DNA of 64,000 nucleotides from Rhodococcus oxybenzonivorans (GCF_003130705.1 NZ_CP021354.1:3410001-3474000); one strand, 5' to 3'. Shown: positions 23,526 to 33,630, numbered from the stretch's first letter. A program made the numbers and translations. Notes: generated by a model from the sequence alone, not told the origin.

Positions 23526-24493
23526 CGGAGTCTCCGGACTTGCTGGACGCGTTCTTTCCGTGCCTCGGCGAGCAGGCGATCGGCTCCGTTACCGGCTCGC
23601 AACCGCAGCGCGAGGACCAGCACCCCGGCCACCACGATTCCGACCATGTTGATGCCCAGTTGAAGTGCGGACAGTGCGGCGATGCGCCATTCGCCGACCG
23701 TGACGGCGACGACGGCGAAACCCGCCGCCGGCACGGTGGTGACCGAGATGAAGACACCGACGAGTGCCGCAGACTTCGCGGACACGAGCGCGAGCATCCC
23801 GGCTGCCCCCGCGAGGACGGCGACCACCAGCGACAGGGGTCCGACCTTGTAGATGTAGTCGACCTGATCCTGGGCGTCGAGGCTGTCGAGAGCCATCCAC
23901 CCGATCCGTTCCATCACCAGCGTGGCAACCAAGGTGGCAGCCATGGCGAAGGGGAAGCCGAGGAGCAGCGCGAACAAGGAGCGTCGTGCGAGACCGAGTT
24001 TGCGCCGTGCCAGGGCCACGGCGAGTGCTGCCAACGGACCGAACTCCGGTTCCACCACCATGGCACCGACGATCGTGATCGGTGAGTCGGTCACGACTCC
24101 TACCGACGCGAGCAGACACGCGATCGTCAAGAAGGCGAGGAACGTTCCGTTGAGGGTCGACTCCTCACGGGTGCGGCTGACAAGTTCCTCCCACACGACG
24201 CTGTCGGCCGGATCGCCGGGAGCCGCCTTCTCTGCCTTCCGTGCGGCCGTGGACAGGACCGTCTCGACCGGTCCCAAGGTGATCGCGCCCATGTGCTGGA
24301 TGTCCAGCGCTTCGAGCGCGTCGATCACCTCGTTGGCCGCCTCGCGGGCCACATCTGCTTGGACCACGTCACCGGCCGGGTCGATCGCCGCACTGCGCAG
24401 GACCACCACGTGGGTGGCCCCGGGCTCCGCGGCGAGCACACCGAGAACGTCGTCGGTGTGCTCGGCGGGGCAGATCACCCGTAGATGCAGCAT
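23522..24493 (-). CDS. DUF389 membrane protein
   Basis: A 323-residue protein with an N-terminal soluble alpha/beta part of about 115 residues (LHLRVICPAEHTDDVLGVL) and six or so membrane helices from LNGTFLAFLTIACLLASVGV to the C-terminus. It contains the family signature VVTDSPITIVGAMVVEPEFGPLAALA. The family (TIGR00341-type) is widespread and of unknown function. ATG 24493 starts the overlapping three-gene operon with the ATP-grasp/alpha-E and transglutaminase genes. A link to that putative ligase system is inferred only from the overlap. Confidence 0.88.
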   Translation of the reverse strand: MLHLRVICPAEHTDDVLGVLAAEPGATHVVVLRSAAIDPAGDVVQADVAREAANEVIDALEALDIQHMGAITLGPVETVLSTAARKAEKAAPGDPADSVVWEELVSRTREESTLNGTFLAFLTIACLLASVGVVTDSPITIVGAMVVEPEFGPLAALAVALARRKLGLARRSLFALLLGFPFAMAATLVATLVMERIGWMALDSLDAQDQVDYIYKVGPLSLVVAVLAGAAGMLALVSAKSAALVGVFISVTTVPAAGFAVVAVTVGEWRIAALSALQLGINMVGIVVAGVLVLALRLRAGNGADRLLAEARKERVQQVRRLR

Positions 24494-24534
24494 GACGTCC
24501 CCCCTGCTGTCCGCGTCGGTCCCCGTCGATCGAT

Positions 24535-26349
<1,815 letters not shown>

Positions 26350-26493
26350 GGGATTCCTTTCGAAACGTGGGGCAAGCTACTTCGTTGGCTGCGATCCTAC
26401 GGAGACACTGTGCGTGAGCGGAAACTCATACCCGCTTCACGTGCAATGCTCGAGCTACCTGTACCGCGACACTCGGAGAGAAAGCGACGACAC

Positions 26494-27423
26494 ATGACCT
26501 TCAACGAGGGCGCCCGCATGGACTCCGGCCGGGTCTCGGTCGGGGGTGGCGGCGGAGGAGGTGGCCTCGGCGGCAAGTTCGCGATGGGCGGCGGAGCCGG
26601 GGGCCTGATCGTGCTTGTTCTCGCTCTGCTGCTCGGCGGCGACCCCGGATCCCTGCTCGGTGGACTGAGCGGTGCCACCGACCCGTCCGCCGAGAGTCCC
26701 GGTGCCAGCCTCGAAGGTTGTGAGACGGGTGCGGACGCCAACCGCGACGTGGATTGCCGGGTGGTGTTCACGGTCGGCAGTCTCGACTCCGTGTGGGGGC
26801 AGGAACTCGGTGCACAAACCGGAACCGACTACATCCCGCCCGAGGTGGTGCTGTTCTCCGGCGCGGTGAACACCGGGTGCGGAAACGCCACCAGCGAGGT
26901 CGGCCCGTTCTACTGCCCGGCAGACTCGACGGCGTACTTCGACACCAGCTTCTTCCAGCTCCTCGTCGACCGCTTCGGGTCGAGTGCCGGACCCCTCGCT
27001 CAGGAATACGTCGTGGCGCACGAGGTGGGACACCATATTCAGAATCAGCTGGGCGACATCGGCCGGGCGCAGACCGATCCGCGCGGAGCTGACTCGGCCG
27101 CGGTCCGCACCGAACTGCAGGCCGATTGCTACGCCGGCGTGTGGGCCCACTACGCCGACACACTTCCCGGGCCCGACGGCGGACCGCCGTTTCTGAACAC
27201 CCTCACCGACACCGACATCCAGGACGCGCTGTCCGCGGCCTCGTCGGTGGGTGACGACCGGATCCAGCAGTCCGCGGGCGGCCGGGTCAATCCCGAAGGT
27301 TGGACGCACGGCTCCTCCGAGCAACGACAGAAATGGTTCGTCACCGGGTACCGGACAGGCCGGGTCGATGCCTGCAACACCTACTCCGCCCGCGATCTGA
27401 ACAGCCCACCCGCCCTGCGCTGA
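26494..27423 (+). CDS. ypfJ: YpfJ-family neutral zinc metallopeptidase-like protein
   Basis: A 309-residue protein with a short Gly-rich N-terminus and one membrane helix (LIVLVLALLLGG, near residue 45). The extracellular domain carries the zinc motif HEVGHH (VVAHEVGHHIQNQLG) and the partner segment TELQADCYAGVWAHY. The conserved domain (PF04228) is annotated as a zinc peptidase by motif; activity is scarcely tested. The frame is open from 26335, but ATG 26494, with CGGAGAG upstream, precedes the Gly-rich MTFNEGARMDSGRVSV start shared by the family. It is divergent from aspS, as the homologue is in mycobacteria. Confidence 0.9.
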   Translation: MTFNEGARMDSGRVSVGGGGGGGGLGGKFAMGGGAGGLIVLVLALLLGGDPGSLLGGLSGATDPSAESPGASLEGCETGADANRDVDCRVVFTVGSLDSVWGQELGAQTGTDYIPPEVVLFSGAVNTGCGNATSEVGPFYCPADSTAYFDTSFFQLLVDRFGSSAGPLAQEYVVAHEVGHHIQNQLGDIGRAQTDPRGADSAAVRTELQADCYAGVWAHYADTLPGPDGGPPFLNTLTDTDIQDALSAASSVGDDRIQQSAGGRVNPEGWTHGSSEQRQKWFVTGYRTGRVDACNTYSARDLNSPPALR

Positions 27424-27438
27424 GCCGCCTGGCGGCTC
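27422..27438 (+). terminator. Short GC hairpin at the ypfJ stop
   Basis: GAGCCGCC (27422-27429) and GGCGGCTC (27431-27438) form a near-continuous palindrome overlapping the ypfJ stop codon. In RNA, GAGCCG would pair with CGGCTC around CCTGG. There is no U-tract. It may only weaken readthrough into the next gene. Confidence 0.4.
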
Positions 27439-27486
27439 GCGTTCCCGCGCAGGGCAACCTGGGCTCGCTACGCGAAAGGAGACGCC

Positions 27487-27942
27487 GTGTCATTCACGGA
27501 CCAAGAGATCGCCTACATCCGCTCACAACCCGTCGCACGGTTCTCCACTGTCTGCCCCGACGGGCAGCCCGACGTGGTTCCGCTTGCCTTCGAGTTCGAC
27601 GGGACATACTTCTGGATCGGCGGTTCCGGGCCGGCCGTGACCCAGACGCGCAAGTTCCGCAACCTCCGAGCGGGCAACGTCAAGGTCGCCTTGGTGGTCG
27701 ACGACCTCGAGTCGATCGAACCGTTCATCGCCCGATGCATTCGGGTTTACGGTATCGCGGAGCAGCCGATCCAGCGGGTGGGCATCGTCGGCCCGGGCAT
27801 GTATGCCCGCATCACGCCGACGATCTCATGGAGTTGGAACATGGGCGGTGAACCCGTCGGGACCGAATGGTATGAACCGAGACGCACGGTTCACCTGCCG
27901 CCCGACGAGGACCCCGAGGGAATTGCGATCAGAACAGAGTGA
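27487..27942 (+). CDS. PPOX-class split-barrel protein (F420/FMN-binding, pyridoxamine-oxidase fold)
   Basis: A 151-residue single-domain split beta-barrel. The N-terminal ARFSTVCPDGQPDVVPLAF segment and the TRKFRNLRAGNVKVALVVDD segment are typical of the actinobacterial F420-dependent PPOX families (MSMEG_5819-type). It probably uses reduced F420 or FMN to act on a small molecule; the substrate is unknown. GTG 27487 has AAAGGAG seven to ten bases upstream. Its 3' end overlaps the convergent radical SAM gene by 14 bases. A promoter of its own is possible in the 63-base gap behind ypfJ. Confidence 0.85.
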   Translation: MSFTDQEIAYIRSQPVARFSTVCPDGQPDVVPLAFEFDGTYFWIGGSGPAVTQTRKFRNLRAGNVKVALVVDDLESIEPFIARCIRVYGIAEQPIQRVGIVGPGMYARITPTISWSWNMGGEPVGTEWYEPRRTVHLPPDEDPEGIAIRTE

Positions 27943-28972
27943 GAGTCGGTCCGGTACTGCCGGCTCGTACGAGTTCGCGGCGCTCGGCCTCGACCCGACC
28001 TGCCGCTCCGGCGTCACGATTTTGCGCGCGACCGGCCAGACCGTGACGCTCGACGAGCGGGTCGACGCGTGCCTTCAGCCACGACTTGTACTCGGCCGGC
28101 ACGTAGGCGGATCGACCGTACAACTGCCGGTACTGCCGAATCAGTGCGGGATGTTCGGTGGAGAGCCAGTTCATGAACCAGCCCTTGGTACTCCCCCGCA
28201 GGTGCATCGGCAGCACGGTGACTTTCGACGCTCCTGCCTGCGCGATGGCCTCGAGTAAACCGTCGAGGTGCCGTGCCGAGTCCGTCAAAAACGGGATGAC
28301 CGGGGCGACCATCACATTGCACGTCATGCCCGCATCCGTGATTGCCCGGATCAGATCGAGGCGCGCCCTAGGCGACGGAGTGCCGGGTTCGATCGACTTC
28401 TGAAGGTCGGCGTCATGGATGGCCAGCGACACGCCGATACTGACGGCGACCTGCTGTGCAGCCAGTGTCAGGAGCGGGAGGTCGCGCCGCAGAAGCGTTC
28501 CCTTCGTCAGGATCGAGAATGGTGTCGCCGACTCGGTCAGTGCCCGGATGATTCCCGGCATGAGTCGGTACCGGCCCTCGGCCCGCTGATACGGGTCGGT
28601 GTTGGTGCCCAACGCTACGTGCTCCTGCTTCCACGACTTACGGCTCAGTTCTTTTCGGAGCACCGCCGCGACATTCGTCTTCACCACGATCTGACTATCG
28701 AAATCCCGGCCGGCATCGAGGTCGAGGTACTCGTGGGTGGGCCGGGCAAAGCAGTAACGACACGAATGGGAACACCCTCGAAAAGCGTTGACCGTGTAGC
28801 GGAACGGGAGCTGGGACTCCTCGGGCGTCTTGTTGAGCGCACTCTTGCAGAGCACTTCGTGAAAGGTGATGCCCTCGAACTCGGGCGTCTGCACGCTGCG
28901 CACCAGACCTGCCCGCTCGAGCCCGGGCAACGCGCCGTCGTCCGCATCGAGCGCCTGCCCGTCCCACCTCAT
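27929..28972 (-). CDS. Radical SAM protein, spore-photoproduct-lyase-like (Rv2578c family)
   Basis: A 347-residue radical SAM enzyme. The 4Fe-4S cluster motif is Cys67-x3-Cys71-x2-Cys74 (GCSHSCRYCF), followed by a TIM-barrel core with the GTNTDPYQ segment. The M. tuberculosis homologue Rv2578c is listed among LexA-controlled genes, which fits the SOS box nine bases upstream here. A role in DNA damage response, perhaps repair of a modified base, is a reasonable inference but unproven. ATG 28972 has no Shine-Dalgarno sequence, so the mRNA may be leaderless. Confidence 0.88.
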   Translation of the reverse strand: MRWDGQALDADDGALPGLERAGLVRSVQTPEFEGITFHEVLCKSALNKTPEESQLPFRYTVNAFRGCSHSCRYCFARPTHEYLDLDAGRDFDSQIVVKTNVAAVLRKELSRKSWKQEHVALGTNTDPYQRAEGRYRLMPGIIRALTESATPFSILTKGTLLRRDLPLLTLAAQQVAVSIGVSLAIHDADLQKSIEPGTPSPRARLDLIRAITDAGMTCNVMVAPVIPFLTDSARHLDGLLEAIAQAGASKVTVLPMHLRGSTKGWFMNWLSTEHPALIRQYRQLYGRSAYVPAEYKSWLKARVDPLVERHGLAGRAQNRDAGAAGRVEAERRELVRAGSTGPTLTLF

Positions 28973-28980
28973 GAGTACAT

Positions 28981-28996
28981 GCGAACATGTGTTCTA
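28981..28996. promoter_or_regulatory. SOS box (LexA operator)
   Basis: The minus strand reads TAGAACACATGTTCGC, differing from the mycobacterial SOS consensus TCGAACACATGTTCGA at two outer positions and keeping the GAAC-N4-GTTC core. It lies 9-24 bases upstream of the radical SAM start, where LexA would block transcription. The plus-strand hemerythrin gene begins 120 bases away on the other side and could also be affected. Confidence 0.8.
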
Positions 28997-29115
28997 ACGG
29001 GTGTCAAGTCCAACCGGAGCCAAGGGCAGAGCCGGCGTCCGGTCGCGCGTAGAGACGGTCCACTCGGGGTACTCGCGGGAGCGTCGACCGCCGACCACAC
29101 CCTTGCGAGGTACCC

Positions 29116-29616
29116 ATGTCCACCGACGCGATTGTGCTCCTGCGCAACGACCACAAGGCAATCCGAAAACTCTTCCGCGAGTTCCGTAGCGCCGGCCCCG
29201 ACGCCGAAGCGGCGAAGGGCCGGATCGTCGACCAGATCATCGAGGCACTGACCGTGCACACCTACCTCGAGAACGAGTGCATGTACCCGGAGGTACGCAA
29301 ACTCGCCCCCGACCTCGAGGACGACATCTTGGAGTCGTTCGAGGAGCACCACGTCGCCGACGTTCTCGTAACGGAGCTGGCGGCCATGAAGCCCGACAGC
29401 GAACGATTCGACGCGAAGGCCACCGTCCTCATCGAGAATGTCGAGCACCACATCGAGGAAGAGGAGCAGGAGTGGTTCCCGAAGGTGCGGGAAGAGCTGG
29501 GGCGTAAGCAACTTCAGGAAATGGGTGCGCGACTGCTGGAATTGAAGGAAAAGGCACCCCATTCGCCTGCACAACCGTCGGCGTTGAAGAAGACGGTGGA
29601 CGCCGTCATCAAGTGA
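29116..29616 (+). CDS. Hemerythrin HHE-domain protein
   Basis: A 166-residue four-helix bundle expected to hold a di-iron site for O2, NO or peroxide. Likely ligands are visible in order: His13 (RNDHKAIRKLF), His48 and Glu52 (VHTYLENECMYPE), His78/79 (EEHHVADVL), His111/112 and a Glu of the EEEE run (VEHHIEEEEQEWFP). The C-terminus is Lys/Pro-rich. Start ATG 29116 follows GCGAGGT. It is cytoplasmic with no signal. In actinobacteria such genes often respond to redox or osmotic stress; here its only regulatory neighbour is the SOS box. Confidence 0.9.
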   Translation: MSTDAIVLLRNDHKAIRKLFREFRSAGPDAEAAKGRIVDQIIEALTVHTYLENECMYPEVRKLAPDLEDDILESFEEHHVADVLVTELAAMKPDSERFDAKATVLIENVEHHIEEEEQEWFPKVREELGRKQLQEMGARLLELKEKAPHSPAQPSALKKTVDAVIK

Positions 29617-29764
29617 TGCACCTGGTGGACCTGAAGTGATGGGTAGATCTCCGGCGACTCCACGAGCGCCCTCTCGCGGTGACCCGCTCGACGTCTGCCG
29701 GGTAGCGCGCGGACAGCACCTTCCTGTAGAACTGATCCGGATGCCGATTTGTGACGTAAACCAC
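29609..29764 (-). CDS. Doubtful short ORF or gene remnant, 51 residues
   Basis: The 255-base gap between the hemerythrin and WS/DGAT genes holds one protein-like minus-strand frame. It starts at GTG 29764 with VYVTNRHPDQFYRKVLSAR and soon becomes Arg/Ser-rich low-complexity sequence, so it may be a decayed gene end. It has no convincing ribosome site and overlaps the hemerythrin 3' end by eight bases. Nothing else was recognised in this gap. Confidence 0.2.
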   Translation of the reverse strand: MVYVTNRHPDQFYRKVLSARYPADVERVTARGRSWSRRRSTHHFRSTRCIT

Positions 29765-29871
29765 ACCTGAACGTTACCGAACAAGCCGGCTAACGGAAAC
29801 CGAAGTCACCCCGCCCGGAGACACCGCAGTGCCAGTGCGGATCCGCCGTTCGGGAAGGAAGGACACCCCGC

Positions 29872-31278
29872 ATGCTGCTGCCGATGGCGCCGACCGATTC
29901 ACTGTTCCTGCTCGGCGAGTCGCGGGAGCATCCGATGCATGTGGGCGGCCTGGCGGTGTTCACACCCCCGGACGGCGCCGACGCCGCAGACATGCGGGCG
30001 ATGTTCGACACGGCCACGGCCTCCACCGACGTCGCTCCGCTGTTCCGCAAACGCGCCCGACGTTCGATGACCACCCTGGGACAGTGGGGGTGGGTCACCG
30101 ACACGGAGTTGGACCTGAACCATCACGTGCACCGCCACGCCCTCCCCCGCCCGGGCGGCATGCCCGAACTGCTGGCGTTGTCGTCTCGGTTGCATGCGGG
30201 TCTGCTCGACCGCAACCGCCCACTGTGGGAGATGCACCTGATCGAGGGCCTCGCCGACGGGCGCTACGCGGTCTACACGAAAATCCACCACGCGCTTGCC
30301 GACGGCGCCTCCGCCATGAACCTGCTGCGCCGCAGTATGAGTGAAGATCCCGACCGACGAGGAATGCCAGCCCCCTGGCAGCCGATGCCCACCGCGAGCG
30401 GTCGTGTCACACCGCCTCCGGGAACGGCGGCGTCACACCTGCCCGGAGTTGCAGACGTGCTGGGCCTGCCAAGACTGGCGTTGCACGGCGCCCGAGAAGT
30501 CGCAGGTCTGGCACCGGCGCTGGCAGGCACCATGGACCGGGCCCTGCACGCCCGGGGCGGGCCGCTCTCGATGCGCGCACCGCACACTGTGTTCAACGTT
30601 CCGATCGGCGGGGCGCGCCAGTTCTCCGCCCGATCGTGGCCGCTCGAACGGATCAGGTTGCTGGCCAAGCACGCCGACGCCACCGTCAACGACATCGTCC
30701 TGGCGATGTCCGCCGGAGCCCTGCGCAGCTACCTCGACGACCTGGGCGCCCTGCCGGATGAACCGCTCATCGCGATGGTCCCGGTTTCCCTACGCGCCGA
30801 TGACGGCGAATCGCAGGGTGGCAATCGGGTGGGAGTCCTGATGTGCAACCTCGCCACCCACCTTCCCGAGCACGGAGCGAGGCTCGCCACGATTCGGACC
30901 TGCATGAGCGAAGGGAAGCAGGCCCTGCGCGCGATGAGCCCGGCCCAGGCGTTGGCGATGAGCGCCCTCGGAGCGGCCCCCCTCGGCCTCGAGATGCTGG
31001 CCGGCCGGCGGGGACCACAGCGACCTCCGTTCAACCTCGTCATTTCCAACGTCGCCGGCCCCGCCAGCCCCCTGTATTGGAACGGCGCCCGCCTCGATTC
31101 CCTGTACCCTCTGTCGATCCCGGTGACCGGACAGGCACTGAACATCACTGTCACCAGTAGCGACGACCATCTCGTGTTCGGACTGACCGGATGCCGGTCC
31201 GCCGTCCCGAATCTGCGCCCGATGCTCGATCATCTCGACACCGAACTCGACGCCCTCGAGCAGGCCGTCGGACTGTAG
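29872..31278 (+). CDS. Wax ester synthase / diacylglycerol acyltransferase (WS/DGAT)
   Basis: Acyl-CoA-dependent acyltransferase making triacylglycerol or wax esters on the membrane or lipid-body surface. The catalytic HHxxxDG motif is intact as His139-His140-ALA-Asp144-Gly145 (KIHHALADGASA). Other family blocks are PLWEMHLIEGLADGRYA, NDIVLAMSAGALRSYL and PFNLVISNVAGP. 468 residues is standard. The frame starts at ATG 29872, with ATG 29884 (MAPTDSLFLL) as an alternative. It is convergent with a second, divergent paralogue. Rhodococci carry a dozen or more such genes. Confidence 0.93.
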   Translation: MLLPMAPTDSLFLLGESREHPMHVGGLAVFTPPDGADAADMRAMFDTATASTDVAPLFRKRARRSMTTLGQWGWVTDTELDLNHHVHRHALPRPGGMPELLALSSRLHAGLLDRNRPLWEMHLIEGLADGRYAVYTKIHHALADGASAMNLLRRSMSEDPDRRGMPAPWQPMPTASGRVTPPPGTAASHLPGVADVLGLPRLALHGAREVAGLAPALAGTMDRALHARGGPLSMRAPHTVFNVPIGGARQFSARSWPLERIRLLAKHADATVNDIVLAMSAGALRSYLDDLGALPDEPLIAMVPVSLRADDGESQGGNRVGVLMCNLATHLPEHGARLATIRTCMSEGKQALRAMSPAQALAMSALGAAPLGLEMLAGRRGPQRPPFNLVISNVAGPASPLYWNGARLDSLYPLSIPVTGQALNITVTSSDDHLVFGLTGCRSAVPNLRPMLDHLDTELDALEQAVGL

Positions 31279-31318
31279 TGGCCTCGACGGCGGTCGCACG
31301 CCTTTGCGAAGTTCTCGA

Positions 31319-32719
31319 TCACCGACGCGCAGTGTGGCTCGCGGTTTCGAGTTCGGTGAGGGAGGTGTCGAGGTAGCCGATGATCCGGTGCAAGTGGGGA
31401 ACCGCGGTGCGATCGCCTACGACACCGACGTGTAACTCCCCGGATCGGCTGGTGAGGGTGATGCTCAACGCCTGTCCGCGAGCGAGGGCCGGTACCGGGT
31501 AGACCGCGTCGAGGCGAGCTCCGTTCCAGAATCGTGGGCGGGTCGGACCCGGTGTGTAGGAGATGGTCACGTTGAAAGGCGGCGGGATCTCCTCGAGCAC
31601 CCGCCGGACCGGTTCCAGCATGATCGGACTCAACGTCAGCGCGCTCACCAACTGAAACTGTGAGCGACCGAGGGCGGCGACAACCCTGCTGGTATGGGCG
31701 ACGGAGTCGGCAATCCGCGCCAATCGCGCGAGGGGATCGGCTTCGTCGGTGGCCAGCGACACCACCATTGCCCCGACTCCACGGCCCGCGGTCCCGATGG
31801 TAGGGCCCTCACCGAAGTCGAGTGGGACCGGCAGCATTGCGGTCAACGGCGCCTCGGGGAGGGCGTACTGCTCGAGCAGATACCCGCGGAGGGCGCCCGC
31901 GCACATCGCCAACACCACCACCTCCAGCGGTGCGCCGGTGCAAGTGGCGAGCCGCCGTAGCGGCTTCAGTGGCCAGGACCGGGTCGCTACCTTGCGGGCG
32001 CGACCAGTCGGTGCGTTGAAGATCGTCGGCGGTGACTGCAGCGGCAACGTCAGATGTTCTTCGGTCAGCCCGCGGTAGCCCGTCCGCATCAAGGTGGGGA
32101 GAATGGCCGCGCACTGCCATGTCAGTTCCACACCGGACCGCAGTGTCACTCGCGGGTCGAGGGAGAGATGCCGCGCTGGGGCCGCGACCGACGGACTCCA
32201 CGGCGCCGGGCAGTCCCGGATGCCCGGGTCGATCGAGAGCGTGCGGTGCAGTAGCCGTAGCCCGGAGGCGCCGTCGGGCAAAGACAGATGGAACTTCGTG
32301 TACACCGCTGTGCGCCCGTCGGTCAGTCCTTCGATGACGTGCATCTCCCACATCGGGTGCTGCGGATCGAGCGGCATCGAGTGCATCTGGGACACCAGCG
32401 AGAGTAGGTCGGTCATGGTTCCTCCACCAGGAACTGCGGTGTGCCGCACGTGATAGTCGAGATCGACCTCCTCGTCGACACGCCACCACGGATACCCGTG
32501 CATCAAGCGGACCGGGCGTTTGCGGAACAGTTCCGAGATCTCGGCGTGAGCGCGGAGACTCCCGACCATATCGGCGGCGTGCGCGCCGGGCACGGTGCCG
32601 CTGGGTGGTTCGAAGAGCGTCAGGGTGGCCACGTGCATCGGGTGTGAAGGGGACTCGAACAACACGAACATCGCCTCGGTCATCCACATCGGCGCCAGTC
32701 CGCCGAACGCAGTTCGCAC
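31319..32719 (-). CDS. WS/DGAT paralogue with altered active-site motif
   Basis: Second acyltransferase of the WS/DGAT family, 466 residues. The family blocks MWEMHVIEGLTDGRTAVYTK and PFNVTISYTPGPTRPRFWNG are kept, but the catalytic motif reads KFHLSLPDG. The second His of HHxxxDG, the general base by analogy with condensation domains, is Leu145 (codon CTG). His144, Asp149 and Gly150 remain. The frame is open to 32989, but GTG 32719 with GGGAGG six bases upstream gives the family start (LAPMWMTEAMF). It may be inactive, regulatory or use another mechanism. Confidence 0.85.
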   Translation of the reverse strand: MRTAFGGLAPMWMTEAMFVLFESPSHPMHVATLTLFEPPSGTVPGAHAADMVGSLRAHAEISELFRKRPVRLMHGYPWWRVDEEVDLDYHVRHTAVPGGGTMTDLLSLVSQMHSMPLDPQHPMWEMHVIEGLTDGRTAVYTKFHLSLPDGASGLRLLHRTLSIDPGIRDCPAPWSPSVAAPARHLSLDPRVTLRSGVELTWQCAAILPTLMRTGYRGLTEEHLTLPLQSPPTIFNAPTGRARKVATRSWPLKPLRRLATCTGAPLEVVVLAMCAGALRGYLLEQYALPEAPLTAMLPVPLDFGEGPTIGTAGRGVGAMVVSLATDEADPLARLARIADSVAHTSRVVAALGRSQFQLVSALTLSPIMLEPVRRVLEEIPPPFNVTISYTPGPTRPRFWNGARLDAVYPVPALARGQALSITLTSRSGELHVGVVGDRTAVPHLHRIIGYLDTSLTELETASHTARR

Positions 32720-32953
32720 ACCGCACCTCCCGGCTCTGTGGTCCCAGCACAGCACACTCCGCTCGCGAAGACTGCGTTTCCCGCAGAGACGAAGCACTGC
32801 GACCGGTCCACCCGGATGGCACCAGCGATCCTCGGGCGCCGGCCACGGGCAAGTACGCATATCGGTTGCCGCGGGCCGATGAATGATCCCTTTTCTATCC
32901 GATCGAATAGACCATGCGCCGACGCATTCGATCGAGCGTCCAGTAAATAAAAT

Positions 32954-32989
32954 GGGCAATTGTCCAAGAGCATCTGGGCATTTGTTCAA
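32954..32989. promoter_or_regulatory. Two 14-bp direct repeats 22 bp apart, possible operator
   Basis: GGGCAATTGTCCAA (32954-32967) and GGGCATTTGTTCAA (32976-32989) match at 12 of 14 positions and start 22 bases apart, about two helical turns. They lie in an unusually AT-rich stretch (about 32885-33060) between the divergent WS/DGAT gene and the small ORF at 33109. Protein binding is inferred from spacing only. Confidence 0.5.
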
Positions 32990-33108
32990 TACGAAACCAG
33001 AAATTCTTTCCCGCTCGGTGAAACGTTGCGGAAAGTCTGGTCGATATTCGAGTTAAGCGTGGATCAACTGATCCCGTGGAATACAACAAAGGTGAGGAGT
33101 GACTTCAG

Positions 33109-33201
33109 ATGGGTTCTGCAGGTATCGACTTCAGTGTCGCCTTCGACGCTTTCTTGAAGTGGTTGAGCGTCACATTCGGCGGCGGCATCGGCATCGGCTG
33201 A
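33109..33201 (+). CDS. Possible 30-residue small protein
   Basis: ATG 33109 opens a short frame with GGTGAGGAG at 33091-33099, nine bases upstream, among the better ribosome sites in this region. The peptide begins MGSAGIDFSVAFDAFLKWL and ends in a Gly/Ile-rich GGGIGIG tail. The middle 18 residues could form an amphipathic helix with Phe, Val and Leu on one face. It resembles in size and style the small amphipathic cell-wall peptides of Corynebacteriales, but no homologue can be claimed. Conservation across strains would decide whether it is a gene. Confidence 0.45.
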   Translation: MGSAGIDFSVAFDAFLKWLSVTFGGGIGIG

Positions 33202-33440
33202 CAGCGCCGGGCATATCCGAAGAACGACAGCAGCTCGACTCACCACACCAGTGGTAGCCGAGCCGCTGCCATGGTCCGCTCGACCCGCTCGACCGCCTCT
33301 CTCGTGATCGCCGGTCTGTTCGAGCGCCGGCCCCTTTCGAGCACATTGGGCATTGCGGTGCATGGGTACACGCGCGTATATTGAGAACTGCGGATCGAGA
33401 TAGTAATCGGCAACGGTGAAAGACTCGTGAAGCAGAGATC

Positions 33441-33470
33441 CGGCCGAGAATGTGAGAGCATTCCCGGCCG
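33441..33470. terminator. Imperfect 13-bp hairpin
   Basis: CGGCCGAGAATGT (33441-33453) pairs with GCATTCCCGGCCG (33458-33470) with two mismatches and a four-base loop. It could end transcription from either side in the gap. Confidence 0.4.
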
Positions 33471-33552
33471 AACCCCTGTCTGGGGTATTCCTCGCCAGCG
33501 CGTCAGGCGGCAGTTGTAGCCGCAACCTCCGAATACGCCGAGTCCCCGAATG

Positions 33553-33588
33553 CGCCGAGCGCACTGAAGCCGCCGAGTGCACTGAAGC
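33553..33588. repeat. 18-bp tandem duplication
   Basis: CGCCGAGCGCACTGAAGC (33553-33570) is followed directly by CGCCGAGTGCACTGAAGC (33571-33588), 17 of 18 identical. A further partial unit precedes it. It lies in non-coding or broken-gene sequence. Confidence 0.7.
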
Positions 33589-33630
33589 GGCGTACGCCGC
33601 TTCCCTCGACGAGAATCGGGTCGAGATGGC

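Noticed and set aside
28969..29784. Minus-strand 271-codon frame across the hemerythrin gene
   Set aside because: Antisense of the hemerythrin gene, whose HHE motifs are clear. Only the part beyond 29616 could be of interest and is listed as a doubtful short ORF in a different frame.
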